In this document: piece after piece, positions 60,787 through 64,000 of the stretch
Layout of the letters: every line of letters starts with the position of its first letter
Numbering within the stretch: the first letter of the stretch is position 1
Origin: Paenibacillus sp. ACRRY
GTDB lineage: Bacteria > Bacillota > Bacilli > Paenibacillales > Paenibacillaceae
Direction of reading: 5' to 3'
Length of the DNA: 64,000 nucleotides
NCBI RefSeq assembly: GCF_022346995.1
Contig: NZ_JAKRNM010000001.1
Span: forward strand, 1,922,001-1,986,000
The notes under the pieces: model-generated
The model's input: only the letters and a program-made list of their open reading frames with translations
Database searches by the model: none
What the model was told of the DNA's origin: nothing
Translations under genes and position numbers: made by a program

Positions 60787-62553
60787 TCATTCACTCTGTA
60801 TCGACACTTCTTCCTCGTCTATTTCATCTTCCGCTGGCCATGACAAGGCGACACAGAGCCCCCCCAGTGGGGATTCGGTTATGTTAATGCCTGCCTGTTC
60901 TCCATACCGCAGCTGCAATCGTTGATTGACATTCCACAGACCACAGCCCATATCCTGATCCATTGTGCCTCTGAGCTTGTCCAGCAGCTTATCCCGCTTC
61001 TCACTGGTCATGCCCTGTCCATCATCTTCGACCCTTAGAATCATGACACCATTCTGTTTTTCTCCGGATACCCTGATCTCTCCAGCATCTGCATCGGCTT
61101 CAATGCCGTGAATTACCGCATTCTCAACCAAAGGCTGCACGATAAGGGGCGGAACCTCCTGTCTCATCATGCTGTCTGGCAGATCAATGCGATAACGAAT
61201 CCGATCCATGCGCATCTGCTGGATTTCGAGATAACAGTTCACAAATTCGATTTCCTCTTTCAGCGGCACAACGTCACGTTCCTGTCTGGTTGTATAGCGA
61301 TAGTATCTGGATAAATTATGTGACATGGCTACCACGGCATCTACACGTTTCAATTTCGCCATACTTGTGATAAAAGAGAAACAGTTATAGAAAAAGTGCG
61401 GGTTAATCTGGGATTGCAATTGTTTCAGCCGGGCCTCGCGTACGTGGATCTGTTCCAGATACACATGCTGAAACAGCTGCTGAATCTGTTCCACCATGGA
61501 GTTGAAGCGCTCGGACAAAAAGCTGAATTCATTCCGGCCCTTCGGCTGAATTCGTACCGAATAATCTTCCTGCTTCAATCGCTGGAATCCGCGAATAAGC
61601 TGCTTCACAGGTACCTGTACCTGAACGTACAACAGATAGGCGGCCAGGAAGCTCATGCCGAGCAAACAAATCATCGAAGAATAGAAAAGCACATTCGATT
61701 GATGAATGGGTTTCAATATATCGGATAGAGGCATATAATCCACCAGATACCAGCCTGTCGTGCTGGACTTAACCGTGTTGACCATGTAAGGTTCGTTGTC
61801 GATGACCACAGTACGGTTATCCACATCCTGAAGTTTATGAATGGCCAATTGATTCATCAGCCGATTGGTCAGCCCACGATCCGAGGTTCGGTTATAGATA
61901 ACTCCGGATTCCTCACGATAATAAAAGGGATCATGTCTCCCATCGTCCTTGAACTTGTCCAGCATATCCCGTATGTTATCGCTATCAAATTCCAGCTTGA
62001 TAATGGTCTCCGCATTCACGGCGGGGTCCTTAATTCCATAAGGAGAAGCGGTAATCCAGCTGAACATGAATTTCTCGTCTTCCCCATCCTCAATCTTGCG
62101 GACATCCCAGCCCGAAACAATACTTTCCCTGAGTGCCTGCTTGTCATAAAAACGGGCATCCCGTTCGGAGACTACCCTGCCCATGGAAGGGGAATATAAA
62201 TATAATTTCGTTGTCCAGTTCGACGAACTTTCCTGAATACTCAGCTTGTTCTGGATCCGCTTGACCAGATTGATTGCATCGAGGTCAAAATACCGGCTAT
62301 CGGTATAAATCCGGCGGAAGCTCGCAATATCCGGATCATGGATGAGAAGATTAGGCCAGGACGATAACAGCTCAATGTGCGTATTCACCTGATTTTGAAA
62401 AAACTCAAGCTGGTTGCTATTGGAACGATTCAATTCATCCCTGAGTACGGCCGTCGTTTTGTGATTCGAGTACCAGTAGAGCAATACAACGGGAATTAGC
62501 ATAATCAGAATCAAGATCACCATTTTGGAAAACAGATTGGTCCGGTATGACAT
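60787..62553 (-). CDS. YesM-type sensor histidine kinase
   Basis: 588 residues. TM1 (about 10-32), an extracellular dCache-like sensor (about 33-275), TM2 (about 285-305), HAMP (about 306-360), His_kinase domain with phospho-acceptor His in SQINPHFFYN, and HATPase_c with N box PLVENAVIHG and the G boxes DDGQGM and GCGLWNVNQR. It phosphorylates the adjacent response regulator. AAGGTGAG precedes the ATG. The cre-like site overlaps its promoter. Confidence 0.9.
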   Translation of the reverse strand: MSYRTNLFSKMVILILIMLIPVVLLYWYSNHKTTAVLRDELNRSNSNQLEFFQNQVNTHIELLSSWPNLLIHDPDIASFRRIYTDSRYFDLDAINLVKRIQNKLSIQESSSNWTTKLYLYSPSMGRVVSERDARFYDKQALRESIVSGWDVRKIEDGEDEKFMFSWITASPYGIKDPAVNAETIIKLEFDSDNIRDMLDKFKDDGRHDPFYYREESGVIYNRTSDRGLTNRLMNQLAIHKLQDVDNRTVVIDNEPYMVNTVKSSTTGWYLVDYMPLSDILKPIHQSNVLFYSSMICLLGMSFLAAYLLYVQVQVPVKQLIRGFQRLKQEDYSVRIQPKGRNEFSFLSERFNSMVEQIQQLFQHVYLEQIHVREARLKQLQSQINPHFFYNCFSFITSMAKLKRVDAVVAMSHNLSRYYRYTTRQERDVVPLKEEIEFVNCYLEIQQMRMDRIRYRIDLPDSMMRQEVPPLIVQPLVENAVIHGIEADADAGEIRVSGEKQNGVMILRVEDDGQGMTSEKRDKLLDKLRGTMDQDMGCGLWNVNQRLQLRYGEQAGINITESPLGGLCVALSWPAEDEIDEEEVSIQSE

Positions 62554-62590
62554 TATTCATCTCACCTTGTCTAAAATTGTCGTGACATTA

Positions 62591-62618
62591 ATTGTAATGA
62601 TGTAAGCGGTAAAAACAA
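62591..62618 (-). promoter_or_regulatory. Promoter of the galactan operon with embedded cre-like site
   Basis: Minus-strand TTGTTT (62613-62618), 16-base spacer, TACAAT (62591-62596). The cre-like TGTAAGCGGTAAAA (62601-62614 on the plus strand) matches the consensus except at position 13 and lies between the two elements, so CcpA binding would block transcription. Confidence 0.6.
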
Positions 62619-62768
62619 TCACTTTTTTTGTCCATGCAGTTCTCCGCCTTCGCCCATTCACCAGAGTTAATCAAACCGGCTCATTTATAGCGTAAGCGTT
62701 ACCATATTGAGGATAAAGGTCACAAAACCAATATTTCTGCACTAAATGCAACTTCCACATCACAAAAA

Positions 62769-62788
62769 AGCCAGCCTATTGGCCAGCT
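62769..62788 (-). terminator. Intrinsic terminator of the unknown membrane protein gene
   Basis: In the minus-strand RNA, AGCUGGCC pairs with GGCUGGCU around AAUA with two G-U pairs, then U5. Confidence 0.7.
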
Positions 62789-62863
62789 CTTCGCGGATAA
62801 CATCGCTATTGCATGCTTCTTGAAATCTGTTTCTATATGTATGTATTCATTCATTAGTGAGAC

Positions 62864-63562
62864 TTATGGTATGGCATAATCAAATACAATGTTCTGACCT
62901 TCTACCTCCACATCCAGTACAATATCCCTAAGCTTGCCCCTGACCTGAAGCGGTGACTGTGCAGAACCTGAGAATGCAAGTTTGCCGGTGAACGTGCCAT
63001 GAGGCATGATTTCAAGATGGATCGGCTGGAGTTCAACGGACTTTAAAGCTTCGTATAAAGGATCATCCTGCTGCCTATAACTTCTCGCCAAGTCGGGCAA
63101 AATCACGGCTGCGACGGGCTGCCTGCTATAATTTTTGAGTGTGAGATCACAGCTTACTCTTGTATTTCCATCCAGAGCCACTTCGAACATGCAGGAGCTA
63201 TCATTCTGAAGATAAGATACGCCATGGATGCCAGTGGAACCCCATTTGGCGACATACATCACCTTATCCGTTATGTAGGAATAACTTAAAATAATGACCA
63301 CGACGATCAGCCAGAGCTGCCTTGCGAGCCGAGGATACGAAGACTTTATTTCTTTGCGGGTTAGATAAAAACTACATCCTAATAAACCTAGTCCTATAAA
63401 TAGCGTAATATGTACACCGCTCATGTACGCTGTGGTATAGGGGGATAACCCCATTTTGGATAACATCCGATCTCCCACCGAGTAACCCAGGTGGTGATTA
63501 AACGTAAAAATGATGGCAAAAAGCAGCAAAATCGCAGAGAACGCTAATTTCGTCCTCGACAC
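62864..63562 (-). CDS. Unknown protein with three N-terminal membrane segments
   Basis: 232 residues. Hydrophobic segments at about 6-24, 48-66 and 82-100, then a soluble region of about 130 residues rich in beta strands (FEVALDGNTRVSCDLTLKN, then a pattern ending GKLAFSGSAQSPLQVRGKL). No family is recognised. The GTG start has GGGGTG upstream. It is a single gene between two terminators, upstream of a sugar-binding protein gene. Confidence 0.55.
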   Translation of the reverse strand: MSRTKLAFSAILLLFAIIFTFNHHLGYSVGDRMLSKMGLSPYTTAYMSGVHITLFIGLGLLGCSFYLTRKEIKSSYPRLARQLWLIVVVIILSYSYITDKVMYVAKWGSTGIHGVSYLQNDSSCMFEVALDGNTRVSCDLTLKNYSRQPVAAVILPDLARSYRQQDDPLYEALKSVELQPIHLEIMPHGTFTGKLAFSGSAQSPLQVRGKLRDIVLDVEVEGQNIVFDYAIP

Positions 63563-63639
63563 AGGAACACCCCCTATTTAGCCACCTGATTATATCATAA
63601 ATTTCCTAATTATGGTGTACAATCCATATCAAAAAAATA

Positions 63640-63679
63640 AATCAAGGCATCTTCGACTATTGCCGAAAACACCTTGATT
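63640..63679 (-). terminator. Terminator after the binding-protein fragment
   Basis: AATCAAGG pairs with CCTTGATT, with an inner TTCG/CGAA pair. On the minus strand a TTTATTTTTTT run follows. Confidence 0.7.
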
Positions 63680-63692
63680 ATAAGAAGTACTG

Positions 63693-64000
63693 CTATTTGG
63701 CTAGGAATGCGTCGAGCTGTTCCTGTTTGGCAGCAATGATTTTATCGATACCTGCGGCCTTCAGCTTCTCCAGATACTTGGTAATCATTTCGTTTGGATC
63801 CACTGCTCCGGATGTCATGCCTGGTTTGAACTGTTTGTTTACGTTATTAACCGCTGCAATTTCGTTTTTGACGGACTGGCTGTTGAAGGTAAAACCAAGT
63901 GCAGGCGACTTGACTCCCTTGGCATTAAACTCCTTGAACTTCTCCCACTTCTGAGGATCTTCATTATCCCAGAGGAAGTTCAGGAACTGGTTGCCAAGCT
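63693..64000 (-). CDS. Extracellular sugar-binding lipoprotein, DUF3502-type (5' end outside window)
   Basis: The C-terminal 102 codons of a gene entering from the right edge. The segment around KSPALGFTFNSQSVKNEIAAV and the end ITKYLEKLKAAGIDKII...QEQLDAFLAK match the C-terminal DUF3502 region of family 1 solute-binding proteins in Paenibacillus-type ABC transporters. The lipobox and main binding domain are outside the window. Confidence 0.75.
   Translation of the reverse strand, partial: LGNQFLNFLWDNEDPQKWEKFKEFNAKGVKSPALGFTFNSQSVKNEIAAVNNVNKQFKPGMTSGAVDPNEMITKYLEKLKAAGIDKIIAAKQEQLDAFLAK

Larger units (their letters stand above)
62554..62863. other. 310-base control region upstream of the galactan operon
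   Basis: Holds the kinase promoter, one good cre-like site, a weaker one (CGTAAGCGTTACCA, 62691-62704, two mismatches), and the terminator of the next upstream gene. No gene is seen. Confidence 0.6.

Overview
The window looks like chromosomal DNA of a spore-forming, polysaccharide-degrading member of the Bacillota, most likely Paenibacillus. The reasons are moderate GC, strong AGGAGG-type ribosome binding sites with frequent GTG and TTG starts, a GerA-type spore germinant receptor operon, YesMN/LplABC-type sugar uptake modules, several AraC-family regulators, and CcpA (cre)-like sites. I saw no rRNA, tRNA, CRISPR array, insertion sequence or prophage.

Layout. 1-5.2 kb: truncated uxaB-type tagaturonate reductase, a divergent AraC regulator, a TetM-like ribosomal protection GTPase and a TPR membrane protein. 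5.2-14.7 kb (all minus): APH-like kinase, SGNH esterase, MarR plus MMPL exporter operon, acetyltransferase, a broken BadF/NagK-type sugar kinase, methyltransferase, zinc-ribbon membrane protein and alpha/beta hydrolase. 14.8-17.6 kb: a two-gene operon joining a cobalamin-binding CarH-like sensor without a DNA-binding domain to a soluble hybrid histidine kinase with REC and Hpt domains. This is the most interesting system in the window. 17.8-19.1 kb: MarR and rpiA. 19.8-25.3 kb: a chemoreceptor followed 42 bases later by a one-module NRPS-like adenylation-carrier-reductase enzyme. 25.4-31.2 kb: TraX-like protein, acetyltransferase, gerA-C-D-B germinant receptor operon, FucU mutarotase. 31.4-34.6 kb: MarR/MFS pair and a second MFS exporter.

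34.7-42.4 kb is a glycosidase region: GH3 enzyme, a decayed phosphotransferase fragment, GH31 alpha-xylosidase with a divergent AraC regulator, and a secreted TIM-barrel-like protein. 42.8-52 kb carries housekeeping and stress genes: adenine deaminase, HelD, a PNPOx-like protein, an aromatic-acid-exporter-like protein, an HD hydrolase and malic enzyme. 52-62.6 kb is a galactan/galacto-oligosaccharide locus, all minus, read from high to low coordinates: YesM-type kinase, YesN-type regulator, substrate-binding lipoprotein, two permeases, GH53 galactanase without a signal peptide, GH42 beta-galactosidase. The kinase and regulator probably sense extracellular sugar, the ABC transporter imports oligosaccharides, and the two glycosidases break them down in the cytoplasm. 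A cre-like site lies in the kinase promoter. The window ends with an unknown membrane protein and the C-terminus of another sugar-binding lipoprotein. Coordinates, motifs and hairpins were read by eye, and family names rest on motif recognition without database searches.
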